Shown: positions 7,552-16,165 of the stretch, in pieces
Position numbering within the stretch: the stretch's first letter is position 1
How the letters are laid out: each line of letters begins with the position of its first letter
DNA from: Hyphomonadaceae bacterium
Lineage (GTDB): Bacteria > Pseudomonadota > Alphaproteobacteria > Rhizobiales > Hyphomicrobiaceae
Assembly (NCBI GenBank): GCA_019747815.1
Contig: JAIEQJ010000007.1
Span: 1-64,000 of the forward strand
Reading direction: 5' to 3'
Length of the DNA: 64,000 bases
Notes under the pieces: generated by a model
The model's database searches: none
What the model was told of the DNA's origin: nothing
What the model saw: the letters and a program-made list of their open reading frames with translations, nothing else
Program-made: the position numbers and the translations under genes

Positions 7552-8295
7552 TCAGCTCAGCATGCGGTCGACCCAGGCGAACAGACGCTCCGCGGCGCCT
7601 CCCGACGCCGGGGTGGCGTCCACGGTGGACGCCTGCTCTTCTCCTTGCCCGCCACGGCGCTGGCGCGGCGGCAGGTACTTGTTGACCGGCTTGTAGCCGA
7701 ACTCCGGCAGCAGATCGAAGCCGCCGCGCTCCGCCACCAACTGCGACACGGCGCTGTCGGGGTCGCCGAGATCGCCGAAATGGCGTGCACCCGTGGGGCA
7801 GGCCCGGACGCAGGCGGGAATGCGATCCTCCGGCGCAAACGTCTCGTTGTAGATGCGGTCGACGCACAGCGTGCACTTCTTCATCACGCCATGGCCGTAG
7901 TCGTACTCGCGCGCGCCGTAGGGGCAGGCCCAGGAGCACAGCTTGCAGCCGATGCACGTATCGGGATTGACGAGCACGATGCCGTCCTCGACGCGCTTGT
8001 AGGAGGCTCCCGTCGGACACACCGTGACACAGGCCGGCGTCTCGCAGTGCAGGCACGAGCGCGGGAAATGCACCGTCTGGCTCGACGGGCCATCGCCCAC
8101 CTCGAAGCCATGCACGCGGTTGAGCCAGGCGCCGTGCGGATCGGCACCGTAAGGGTCCTGATCGGTAAGCGGAGCGGAATAGCCCCCCGTGTTCCATTCC
8201 TTGCAGCTCGTCGCGCAGGCCTGGCAGCCGACGCAGGTGTCGAGGTCGATCACCAGCCCCAGCTTCTTGGCGGTCGTCTCGGGCAGCGCGGTCAT
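7552..8295 (-). CDS. soeB: Four-cluster ferredoxin subunit (DmsB/SoeB-like)
   Basis: This 247-residue electron-transfer subunit carries four Cys-rich [4Fe-4S] motifs in order: CVGCQACATSCKEWN, CLHCETPACVTVCP, CIGCKLCSWACPYGA and CTLCVDRIY...CVRACP. It has no signal peptide, so it sits on the cytoplasmic side. The segment CKEWNTGGYSAPLTDQDPYG is like SoeB. Its ATG overlaps the stop of the molybdopterin subunit gene (ATGA type), so the two are translationally coupled and form an A-B pair. It should relay electrons from the Mo centre to the membrane anchor. Confidence 0.93.
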   Translation of the reverse strand: MTALPETTAKKLGLVIDLDTCVGCQACATSCKEWNTGGYSAPLTDQDPYGADPHGAWLNRVHGFEVGDGPSSQTVHFPRSCLHCETPACVTVCPTGASYKRVEDGIVLVNPDTCIGCKLCSWACPYGAREYDYGHGVMKKCTLCVDRIYNETFAPEDRIPACVRACPTGARHFGDLGDPDSAVSQLVAERGGFDLLPEFGYKPVNKYLPPRQRRGGQGEEQASTVDATPASGGAAERLFAWVDRMLS

Positions 8296-11132
8296 TGCCC
8301 GCCCCCGTTGGCAGCCGCCGCAAGCGGGCTGGCGAGCGGCTCGAAGCGCGGCGAGGTTTCGGCCGGCTCATGCGCGCCGGCCTTCTCGATCTTGACCTTG
8401 AGATCGTACCAGGCAGCCTGCCCCGTCACCGGATCGCTGTTGGAGAAGCGATAGCCGCCGGCCTGCTCGGGCAGCAGCTCGGCGATCAGATGGTTGAGCA
8501 GAAAGCCGCGCGTGGCCTCCGGCGCATCGGCATCCAGGCCCCAGGCGCCCGCCCGCTTGCCAATCGCGTTCCACGTCCATACCGTATCGGCATTGACGCC
8601 TTCCATCAGCTTCACCTGCGCCTTCACACGGCCGATGGGGCTGGTGATCCACACCCAGTCGTCGTCCGCAATGCCGCTTTGTGCCGCGCGGGCGCGATTC
8701 ATGTAGAGCCGGTTGTGGCCGTGAATCTGGCGCAGCCAGGAATTCTGCGATCCCCAGCTATGATACATGGCCATCGGCCGCTGCGTGATCGCATGCAGCG
8801 GGAACTCGCCGGCGCTCTGGTCCTGCTCGAACGGCGGATACCAGAACGGCAGCGGATCGAAGTAGGTGGCGATGCGGCGGCGATGCTCATCGGGCGGCTG
8901 CACCGCGCCGTGCCCCTGGGCGGCCAGGCGCATCTTCTGCATCGGCTCGCTGTAGAGCTGGAAGATGACGGGCGTCGGCGTCAGGCGGAAGCCCTTGTCC
9001 AGCGCCCACTCGATGTAGTCGCGGTTCACATGCTTGAAGTAGCGCATGTGCGGCGGCAGGTGATGGATGTGAAATGAGCCGTCGGCGATGTACTGCTCAA
9101 GCTGCCGCGGGTTGGGTGCACCGCGCCCGAAGTCGCCGCCGTTGAGGCCGCGATGGCCTGCCAGCGGGCCGATGCCCGGGCGCCGCTCGTGATTGACGAT
9201 GTAATCGGGATAGCCGCCGGGATATCTGGGCGTGCCATCCTCCTTCGTCAGGCCCGGCAGCCCGAGGCGGGCACCGAGATCGATCAGCACGTCCTGGAAC
9301 GGCCGCACGTTGCGATCGGGCGCGACCACGGGATGGCGGATGGCGTCGGCCGGGCCGTCGGGCTCCGATATCGGCCGATCGAGCAGCGAGATGCAGTCCC
9401 AGCGCTCCAGATAGGTGGTGTCGGGCAGCACCAGATCGGCGTAGGCCACCATCTCCGAGGCGTAGGCGTCCGAGTAGATGATCTTCGGGATCTTGTATTC
9501 GCCGGTGGCCGCATCCTTCTCCGTCAAAGCCCCGAGCGTTGCCGGCAGGTTCATGGCCGAGTTCCAGCCCATGTTGGCCATGTACATGAACAGGACGTCG
9601 ATCGGGTAGGGATCGCCGCGCGCCGCGTTGGCAATCACCATGTGCATGAGGCCGTGGGCGGAGAAGGGCGCGTCCCAGCTGAACGCCTTGTCGATGCGCT
9701 GCGGGGAGCCGGCGGCGTCGACCAGCAGGTCCTCCGGCCCCGTCGGGAAGCCGAGCTGCGGCCCCGGCAGCGCCTTCATCGGCTGCACGTCGCCGGGCTT
9801 GCCGCGCGGCTTCAGGAACGGCGGCGCCAGCTTGGGGTAGGGCGGCTTGTAGCGGAAGCCGCCGGGGCAATCGATCGCGCCCAGCAGAATCTGGAGAAAG
9901 TGCAGGATGCGGCAGGTGTTGAAGCCGTTGGAATGGGCGGAGATGCCGCGCATGGCATGCATGCCCACGGGCCGGCCGACCATCGTCTCGTGCCGGCGCC
10001 CGAACCAGTCGGTCCAGGGAATGTCGAGCGTCACCTGCTCCTGGAATGCGGCACGCGCCAGCTCGGCGGCGATCCGGCGGATGGTGGCCGCGGCGATGCC
10101 CGTCTGCCGTTCCGCCTGCTCGGGCGCATACTCCGCCGCGAGAAAGCGCTCGGCCATGAGCTGAAACACCGGCACCGCCTCGCGGCCATCGGCGAGCTTG
10201 ACGGAGCCGGACAGCGCAAGCCCCTCGGTCTTCCCGAGCGCACTGACGGGCTTGCCCGACGCCCTGTCGAAGCCCAGCGGATTGCCGGCATCGTCGCGCG
10301 CAAACAGACCGTCGTCAGCGGCACCCGGGTTCTTGATGACAAGCCAGGGCGCGTTGGTGTAGCGCGCCAGATAGTCGAGATCGACCTTCTGCGTCTGCAG
10401 CAATTCGTGAATGAGCGCGGCGGCGAACAGGCCGTCGGTGCCGGGCTTGATGCCGATCCACTCGTCAGCGATAGCGTTGTAGCCGGTACGCACGGGATTG
10501 ACGGCGACGATCTTCACCCCGCGCTTCTTGAGCTTGCCGAGCCCGATCTTGATCGGGTTGGAGGCGTGATCCTCGGCCACGCCGAACAGCATGAAGTAGC
10601 GCGTGTGCTCCCAGTCGGTATCACCGAACTCCCAGAACGAGCCGCCGAATGTATAGAGGCCGGCGGATGCCATGTTCACCGAGCAGAAGCCGCCGTGCGC
10701 CGCATAGTTGGGTGTCCCAAACTGCATGGCCCACCAGCCGGTCAGCGACTGGCTCTGGTCGCGGCCCGTGAAGAAGGCAAGCTTCCTGGGATCGGTCTTG
10801 CGCACATCGCCCAGCCACTTGACGGCGAGCGCGATGGCCTCGTCCCAGGCAATCTCCTTGAACTCGCCCGAGCCGCGCGGGCCGACCCTGAGCAGCGGCG
10901 CCCGCAGCCGCGCCGGCGAATAGTGCTGCATGATGCCGGCCGAGCCCTTGCCGCACAGCACGCCCTTGTTCACCGGATGGTCGCGGTTGCCGTCGATGTA
11001 GCGGACCTTGCCGTCCTTCAGGTGCACCCGAATGCCGCAGCGGCAGGCGCACATGTAGCAGGTGGTGGTCTTGATCTCGTCGGCTGAAGGCTCCGACAGA
11101 GGAATGGCAGGTTCAGACGAGGACGAGAGCAT
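8292..11132 (-). CDS. soeA: Molybdopterin catalytic subunit, SoeA-like (cytoplasmic sulfite dehydrogenase candidate)
   Basis: This 946-residue member of the DMSO-reductase superfamily has the N-terminal 4Fe-4S ligand set Cys25-x2-Cys28-x3-Cys32 ... Cys60 (TCYMCACRCGI ... VLCGKG). The molybdopterin domains follow, and a C-terminal dinucleotide-binding domain includes FPLHAITQRPMAMYHSWGSQ. There is no Tat leader, unlike DmsA or polysulfide reductase. That points to the cytoplasmic sulfite:quinone oxidoreductase SoeABC known from purple sulfur bacteria and Roseobacter relatives. I infer oxidation of sulfite to sulfate with electrons going to quinone. Other cytoplasmic members of the superfamily cannot be excluded. 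soeB and soeC follow. No sox genes are in the window. Confidence 0.85.
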   Translation of the reverse strand: MLSSSSEPAIPLSEPSADEIKTTTCYMCACRCGIRVHLKDGKVRYIDGNRDHPVNKGVLCGKGSAGIMQHYSPARLRAPLLRVGPRGSGEFKEIAWDEAIALAVKWLGDVRKTDPRKLAFFTGRDQSQSLTGWWAMQFGTPNYAAHGGFCSVNMASAGLYTFGGSFWEFGDTDWEHTRYFMLFGVAEDHASNPIKIGLGKLKKRGVKIVAVNPVRTGYNAIADEWIGIKPGTDGLFAAALIHELLQTQKVDLDYLARYTNAPWLVIKNPGAADDGLFARDDAGNPLGFDRASGKPVSALGKTEGLALSGSVKLADGREAVPVFQLMAERFLAAEYAPEQAERQTGIAAATIRRIAAELARAAFQEQVTLDIPWTDWFGRRHETMVGRPVGMHAMRGISAHSNGFNTCRILHFLQILLGAIDCPGGFRYKPPYPKLAPPFLKPRGKPGDVQPMKALPGPQLGFPTGPEDLLVDAAGSPQRIDKAFSWDAPFSAHGLMHMVIANAARGDPYPIDVLFMYMANMGWNSAMNLPATLGALTEKDAATGEYKIPKIIYSDAYASEMVAYADLVLPDTTYLERWDCISLLDRPISEPDGPADAIRHPVVAPDRNVRPFQDVLIDLGARLGLPGLTKEDGTPRYPGGYPDYIVNHERRPGIGPLAGHRGLNGGDFGRGAPNPRQLEQYIADGSFHIHHLPPHMRYFKHVNRDYIEWALDKGFRLTPTPVIFQLYSEPMQKMRLAAQGHGAVQPPDEHRRRIATYFDPLPFWYPPFEQDQSAGEFPLHAITQRPMAMYHSWGSQNSWLRQIHGHNRLYMNRARAAQSGIADDDWVWITSPIGRVKAQVKLMEGVNADTVWTWNAIGKRAGAWGLDADAPEATRGFLLNHLIAELLPEQAGGYRFSNSDPVTGQAAWYDLKVKIEKAGAHEPAETSPRFEPLASPLAAAANGGGQ

Positions 11133-11452
11133 GAGCCTCTTGTTTCTTGGTCTTGATCGGCGCGGGACCGGTTCCGGCGCCTGGCTCCGCCAAGGGCTTC
11201 GCTCCTATGCCCAAGGCCACGCTGGGTCAACACCTGAACGGTGCGGCAAACGAGGCAACAATCGGAGCCGACAGGTGGATTGTTTAATCCAGGTTGCGCG
11301 TCACGGCCAGCGGTTCTGCGCTTCCGGGGCCAATTTGAAAGAATATTGACCATGTCCGCCATGAACGCCGCACCCACCGGCACCACGACTAATGACCGGC
11401 ACGAAAATTTCTTGTTATCCTCGCGCAAGTTGCCACCGGCTCAGGAGCGCGA
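11133..11452. other. Divergent intergenic region soeA / histidine kinase
   Basis: This 320-base gap separates leftward soeA from the rightward kinase. It holds a plausible soeA promoter (see 11204-11231) and the AGGAG ribosome-binding site of the kinase near 11443. An AT-richer patch around 11330-11420 may contain the kinase promoter. No convincing small gene, RNA or repeat was seen. Confidence 0.5.
11204..11231 (-). promoter_or_regulatory. Candidate housekeeping promoter for soeABC
   Basis: On the minus strand, GTTGAC (-35) is separated by 16 bases from CATAGG (-10). This resembles the rhizobial sigma-70 form CTTGAC-N17-CTATAT. It would start transcription about 65 bases before the soeA ATG. 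The match is moderate and read by eye. Confidence 0.3.
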
Positions 11453-13609
11453 GTGCCCCACTTCAACCGCCTGCGAGATGCATGGCGCGGGCTGGCCCGG
11501 CCATGGCCCCTCCGGGCGTACCTGTTCGCATTCGGGTGGGCCCTGATCCTGCCGGGGCTCCTGTTCGCAGGGCTCGGCATCATTGCCTCGGAACGGTCCG
11601 ACCGCGCGGCGCAAAACCGCGCCGCGCTGGAGATCGCCCGCTCCGCCCGCAATGAGCTCGACCGCCAGCTCTCCAGCATGATCACCACGCTGCGAGCTTT
11701 GGCGACGTCCGAAGCGCTGGAGCAGGGGGATTTCGGCAGCTTCTATCGCCAGGCCCAGCGCGCCCTCTTCAACGCGCAAACCAGCATCATCCTGCGCGAT
11801 TTGAACAACCGGCAAATTTTGAACACCCGGTCGCCCTGGCAGGCCGAGCTGCCGTCGGGCGGTGACGTGCCGCCGGCGCCCGATCTCGTTGCCCGCGGCG
11901 AGCCGTGGGTCTCGGACCTGTTCACGGGTGCGGTCGCAAGGGTTCCTCTCTACAGCGTCAATCTGCCGGTGGTTCTCGCCGATGGGCGCAAGCTGGTCCT
12001 CGACATGTCGGCGCCGACCAGCACGCTCATTCCCATCCTGCGGCAATCGGGCCTGCCGCCCTCCTGGGAGGCCGGGATTCTGGATCGCACCCATCGCGTC
12101 CTTGCCTACGCCAAGGATCATGATCGTTTGGTCGGAAGCCTCCAGCCGCCCGAGGGACAGTGGCGGGCGGAGGGGCCCGACGATGTCTGGACGACGACGA
12201 ACGCCCAGGGCGAGCGCGTGCTGCGTGCGCACGCGCTCTCGCATGTGTCCGGCTGGATGGTCGCCACGTGGGTTCCGATATCGGTCGTGCAGGCGCCCTA
12301 CGAGCAATCGCTGCTGCTGGTGATCCTGGGCGGCGCCGGCCTGCTGGCGCTCTCGCTCCTTCTTGCAGCCGCCTTCGGGGCGATGATGGCACGCCCGGTA
12401 CAGGCGATTTCCGATGCGGCCGCCAGGCTCGGGCGGGGTGAGAGCCTGCCGCCCGTTGCCTCCTATCCGCTGGAGGAGGCCAACGCCGTCATTGCCGCTC
12501 TGCACACCGCCGGCCGCCAACTCGATGAGCGCCGCGAAGCCTCCGAGCGTCATGAACGCACAGTGCGGGAGGCCCACGAGCGCCTGACGCTGGCGCTCGA
12601 CGTCTCGGGTCTTGGCACCTGGGACAGGGACCTCATCACCAACAAGGTGGTCTGGTCCGACGGCATGTACCGGATTTTCGGCCGCCCGCGCGGCGCCTTT
12701 TCCGGAGCGCCCGACGAGGTTCTGAGCTACGTGCATCCCGACGATCGCACCGAATTTCGCCGGGCGTTCGAGAAGGCGACGCAGGGTCAATCCACCGGCT
12801 TCGATCAGGAGTTCCGCATCGTTCGGCCGGACGGCGAAATCCGCTGGGTGCTCCGCCGGGCCCAACTCATCCGCGCTGCCGACGGACGGCCGGTCTCCAT
12901 GCTGGGCGTGGCTCTCGACATGACCGAGCGCCGCGACCGGGAGGATCGCATCGCCTTCCTGATGCGCGAGCTGGCGCATCGCTCCAAGAACCTCGTCACG
13001 GTCATTCAGGCGATCGCGCATCAAACCGCGCGCCACAGCGACGACATCGGCGACTTCACCGAGCGCTTCAGCTCACGCCTGGTATCGCTCGCGCGCACGC
13101 ACGATCTGCTGACCGGGAATGACAGACGGGGTGCGGTGCTGGAGGATCTCGTGCACACGCAGACCGAGCCCTTTGTCGAAGGCGAGGGACCTCGCCTGAG
13201 CTGTGCGGGCCCGGCCGTCGTCCTGGACGAGCCGACCACGCAGAGCATCGGTCTGGCGCTGCACGAGCTCGCCACCAACGCCGCCAAGTATGGAGCGCTC
13301 TCCGTGCCACAGGGTCGCGTGGCGATCGAATGGAGGCTCGCCGACAAGCCGGACGGCAATCCCTCGCTGCTGCTCAAATGGTGCGAGCGGAACGGCCCCA
13401 CGGTGCAGCAGCCGGCACGCAAGGGCTTCGGCCATATCGTCATGGAGCGCACGCTGGCCGACAGCCTGCAGACCGAGGTGAAGCTCGATTTCGCCCCCGG
13501 CGGCCTGACATGGGAAGCCGAAATCCCGCAGGATCGCTTCCATCTCCTCGATATCCCAGCCGCCGATGCGGTGCACAAGCCGGCCCGAGCCGAGAGCGCC
13601 GCCCGATAA
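11453..13609 (+). CDS. Membrane-bound PAS sensor HWE-family histidine kinase
   Basis: This 718-residue sensor kinase begins with GTG behind AGGAG. Helix 1 is at about residues 22-45 and a periplasmic sensor domain of about 240 residues follows. Helix 2 is near 285-310, then a HAMP-like linker and a PAS/PAC domain at about 375-490 containing GTWDRD and FDQEFRIVRPDGEIRW. The transmitter has RELAHRSKNLVTVIQAIAHQ, with the phospho-accepting His at residue 509, and ends with KWCERNGP...KGFGHIVMER. The HRxKN box and W-E motif mark the HWE/HisKA_2 type common in Rhizobiales, often linked to general stress or light signalling. No response regulator is adjacent, so its partner is elsewhere. Confidence 0.9.
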   Translation: MPHFNRLRDAWRGLARPWPLRAYLFAFGWALILPGLLFAGLGIIASERSDRAAQNRAALEIARSARNELDRQLSSMITTLRALATSEALEQGDFGSFYRQAQRALFNAQTSIILRDLNNRQILNTRSPWQAELPSGGDVPPAPDLVARGEPWVSDLFTGAVARVPLYSVNLPVVLADGRKLVLDMSAPTSTLIPILRQSGLPPSWEAGILDRTHRVLAYAKDHDRLVGSLQPPEGQWRAEGPDDVWTTTNAQGERVLRAHALSHVSGWMVATWVPISVVQAPYEQSLLLVILGGAGLLALSLLLAAAFGAMMARPVQAISDAAARLGRGESLPPVASYPLEEANAVIAALHTAGRQLDERREASERHERTVREAHERLTLALDVSGLGTWDRDLITNKVVWSDGMYRIFGRPRGAFSGAPDEVLSYVHPDDRTEFRRAFEKATQGQSTGFDQEFRIVRPDGEIRWVLRRAQLIRAADGRPVSMLGVALDMTERRDREDRIAFLMRELAHRSKNLVTVIQAIAHQTARHSDDIGDFTERFSSRLVSLARTHDLLTGNDRRGAVLEDLVHTQTEPFVEGEGPRLSCAGPAVVLDEPTTQSIGLALHELATNAAKYGALSVPQGRVAIEWRLADKPDGNPSLLLKWCERNGPTVQQPARKGFGHIVMERTLADSLQTEVKLDFAPGGLTWEAEIPQDRFHLLDIPAADAVHKPARAESAAR

Positions 13610-13725
13610 GGCCTTGAACTGAAGCACCATTCGCTTGGAATAGGTTTCAGGCCTCATTTCGCCTTGCAGACGGCACATCGCCCCTAGGCTAGCATGCAGC
13701 CCTGCTTCCGCAGGAGATCGCTCGC

Positions 13726-14550
13726 ATGCGCCCTATGGTTGTTGCCATCACCCTGCTCTGGTTGCTCGGCTTCGGCACGGCCGCCGCCAACGAGCCGCGC
13801 CCGATCGTCGACGCGCACATTCACTACAGCGACGATACCTGGTCGGTGGTGCCGCCGCCCGAGGCCATCAAGGTGCTGCGCCAGGCCGGCGTGAAGAAGG
13901 CATTCGTCTCGAGCTCCAGCGACGACGGCACGCAGATGCTCCGCAAGGTGGCACCCGACCTCATCGTGCCGGTGTTGCGCCCCTATCGCCGGCGCGGCGA
14001 GATCGGCACATGGGTCAGGGACCCCACGATCGTCCCGCACGTGGAGGCGAGGCTCAAGGTCAACACCTACGCCGGCATCGGCGAGTTTCACGTCTTCGGC
14101 GCGGACGCCGATCTGCCCGTGATGCGCCGCCTGGTGGAGCTGGCCAAGGAGCGCAAGATCTTCCTGCACGCCCATTCCGATGCCGACGCCGTGGAGCGCA
14201 TCTTCAGGCAGGATCCGGACGCGCGCGTCCTGTGGGCGCATTCGGGATTCGACCAGCCCGACAACGTGCGCGCCATGCTGGCCAAGCACAAGAGGCTGTG
14301 GGCCGACCTGGCCTTCCGCAACGACTACGCTCCCTCGGCCAAGCTCGATGCGTCCTGGCGCCAGCTCATGCTCGACTTCCCCGACCGCTTCATGGTGGGC
14401 ACCGACACGCCCTCGCCCGAGCGCTGGTACTATGTGGTCGAGCACGCCAGCTTCTCCCGCAAGTGGCTGGCGGATCTGCCGGCCGACGTTGCCGACAACA
14501 TCGCCTTCCGCAATGCGGAGCTGTTGGCGGCATGGGCATTGGGGCAATGA
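13726..14550 (+). CDS. Exported amidohydrolase-family (TIM-barrel) protein
   Basis: This 274-residue protein has a signal peptide (hydrophobic to about residue 20, AAANEP cleavage-like). The following domain resembles Amidohydrolase_2: DAHIHYSDD at the start (metal-binding HxH), GEFHVF, IFLHAHSDAD, VLWAHSGF and MVGTDTPSPERWY. The HxH, the later His residues and the final Asp match a metal-dependent hydrolase. The substrate is unknown, but it should act in the periplasm. Its stop codon overlaps the start of the next gene (ATGA), and that gene overlaps the di-heme protein gene in the same way. The three proteins are therefore made as a unit. Confidence 0.82.
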   Translation: MRPMVVAITLLWLLGFGTAAANEPRPIVDAHIHYSDDTWSVVPPPEAIKVLRQAGVKKAFVSSSSDDGTQMLRKVAPDLIVPVLRPYRRRGEIGTWVRDPTIVPHVEARLKVNTYAGIGEFHVFGADADLPVMRRLVELAKERKIFLHAHSDADAVERIFRQDPDARVLWAHSGFDQPDNVRAMLAKHKRLWADLAFRNDYAPSAKLDASWRQLMLDFPDRFMVGTDTPSPERWYYVVEHASFSRKWLADLPADVADNIAFRNAELLAAWALGQ

Positions 14551-14963
14551 CACGCGGGGCGGGAGCCCTGGTCTCGCTGGCGCTCTCGGCCGGCACCATC
14601 GCCCACCCGGCTGCGGCCTGCCCAACGGCAGAGCAGGGCTTTCGCCGCCTGGCCTCGCCCGAGGCCGAGATCGCCTATCGCTGGGCGCCGCCCGCGCTGA
14701 AGGCGGGGCAGTTCTTCACAGCCGAGGTCGTGACCTGCCGCACGCGGTGGGGCGAGGCGGTGCACGACATCAAGATCGATGCCGCCATGCCGGCGCACGG
14801 CCATGGCATGAACTACCGGCCATCGGCGGTCGCCATAGCCCCCGGCCACTACCGGTTCACCGGCTTGATGCTGCACATGCCCGGCACGTGGCGGATCACC
14901 ATCGACCTGCTGCAGGGCGGCAGGCACACCCGCCTCACACACGAGGTCGATCTCAGCCCATGA
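14547..14963 (+). CDS. Periplasmic YtkA/FixH-like small protein
   Basis: This 138-residue protein has a signal peptide (MTRGAGALVSLALSAG ... AAACP). A single beta-rich domain carries MPAHGHGMNY, then GHYRFTGLMLHMPGTWRITID. The MPxHGHGM ... HMPGxW pattern is that of YtkA/FixH-like domains, some of which are associated with copper or cytochrome assembly. The His and Met residues could bind a metal. Both ends overlap neighbouring genes by ATGA, so it is co-translated with the amidohydrolase upstream and the di-heme peroxidase-like protein downstream. Its job in the trio is not known. Metal delivery or a structural chaperone is a reasonable guess. Confidence 0.75.
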   Translation: MTRGAGALVSLALSAGTIAHPAAACPTAEQGFRRLASPEAEIAYRWAPPALKAGQFFTAEVVTCRTRWGEAVHDIKIDAAMPAHGHGMNYRPSAVAIAPGHYRFTGLMLHMPGTWRITIDLLQGGRHTRLTHEVDLSP

Positions 14964-16132
14964 AGCAGCGCGTGCTGCCGAGCGCGGTTGCTGCCCTGAT
15001 GCTGGCCGGCGCGGCGGTGCTGGCAGCCGGCCCCGAGCAGGCGGTGACCTTCAGTGCAGACGAGCGTGCGGCCATCCTGGCCCATGGCCCCTGGCCGCCG
15101 CCGCGGCATCCCGATCCGAGCAACCGCGTATCGGGCAACCGGGATGCGATATCGCTCGGCCGCCGGTTGTTCTTCGACACGCGGCTGTCTCTCGATGGCC
15201 GCCAGTCCTGCGCGACGTGCCATGATCCGGCGACGGCGTTCGCCGATGGCAAACCGCGCGGCATCGGCCGCGCGCTTGTCGACCGCAACGCCATTGCGCT
15301 CGCCAACCTTGGTCTCAATCGCTGGTTCGGCTGGGCCGGCGCCGCCGACAGCCTGTGGGCGCAGAGCATTCACCCGATTGTGGACGTCAAGGAGCTGGGC
15401 CTGACCGCCGAGCAGCTGCGCGACCGGCTGGCTGCGGCTCCCGCCATCGCAGCCGCCTATACGCATCTGTTCCAGGCTGCGGTCGCGCACGATGCCGCCG
15501 AGCGTGTGCTCGTCAATGCTGCCAAGGCGCTGGCCGCCTTCCAGGAGACGATCGTGACGGGGCGCACGCCCTTCGACGACTTTCGCGACGCATTGGAGCG
15601 CAGCGATACGCGGTCGATGGCCCACTACCCGCGTCCCGCGCAGCGCGGGCTTGCCATCTTCGTCGGCAAGGGCAACTGCACTGCCTGCCACTTCGGCCCC
15701 AATTTCACGAGCGGCGAGTTCGAGGATGTCGGCGTGCCGCACTTTGCCGAGCAGGGCCGCGTGGATGCGGGTCGGCACGGCGGCATCGCGGCGCTGCGGG
15801 CAAGCCCGTTCAATCTCCTTAGCCCCTATTCCGACAATGCCGACAAGGCGGCCGGTGTGCCGACGCGTCATGTCGAGCAGCAGCATCGCAACTGGGGCGA
15901 GTTCCGCGTGCCCTCGCTGCGCAACGTGGCCCGCACCGCGCCCTACATGCACAACGGCAGCCTCGCGACCTTGCAGGACGTCGTGCGGCACTATTCGGAG
16001 CTGAACGAGGAACGCCTGCACGGTCACGCGGGCCGGCGCCTGCTCCGCCCGCTGCGGCTCACACCCCAGGAGGCGGCTGATCTCGTGGCATTTCTCGAAA
16101 CACTGTCGGGCGAGATCTCGTTCGGCCCCTGA
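14960..16132 (+). CDS. Di-heme cytochrome c peroxidase / MauG-family protein
   Basis: This 390-residue exported protein has a signal peptide (about residues 1-22, ending AAG). It carries two c-type heme motifs: CATCH at residues 84-88 and CTACH at 240-244. Family landmarks include GRRLFFDTRLSLDGRQSC, DPATAFADG and RVPSLRNVARTAPYMHNG near the C-terminus. Relatives either reduce hydrogen peroxide (CcpA) or oxidise protein side chains (MauG). The coupling to an amidohydrolase and a YtkA-like protein is unlike a plain peroxide-stress gene. It may act on a partner protein or metal complex in the periplasm. Confidence 0.9.
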   Translation: MKQRVLPSAVAALMLAGAAVLAAGPEQAVTFSADERAAILAHGPWPPPRHPDPSNRVSGNRDAISLGRRLFFDTRLSLDGRQSCATCHDPATAFADGKPRGIGRALVDRNAIALANLGLNRWFGWAGAADSLWAQSIHPIVDVKELGLTAEQLRDRLAAAPAIAAAYTHLFQAAVAHDAAERVLVNAAKALAAFQETIVTGRTPFDDFRDALERSDTRSMAHYPRPAQRGLAIFVGKGNCTACHFGPNFTSGEFEDVGVPHFAEQGRVDAGRHGGIAALRASPFNLLSPYSDNADKAAGVPTRHVEQQHRNWGEFRVPSLRNVARTAPYMHNGSLATLQDVVRHYSELNEERLHGHAGRRLLRPLRLTPQEAADLVAFLETLSGEISFGP

Positions 16133-16165
16133 GGGCGGCCCGCAAGTCTTCGCCGGTCCCGGCAG

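Noticed and set aside
9153-11087. A 644-codon frame antisense to soeA
   Set aside because: Shadow of the molybdopterin subunit gene; no motifs and His/Arg/Gln-rich composition.
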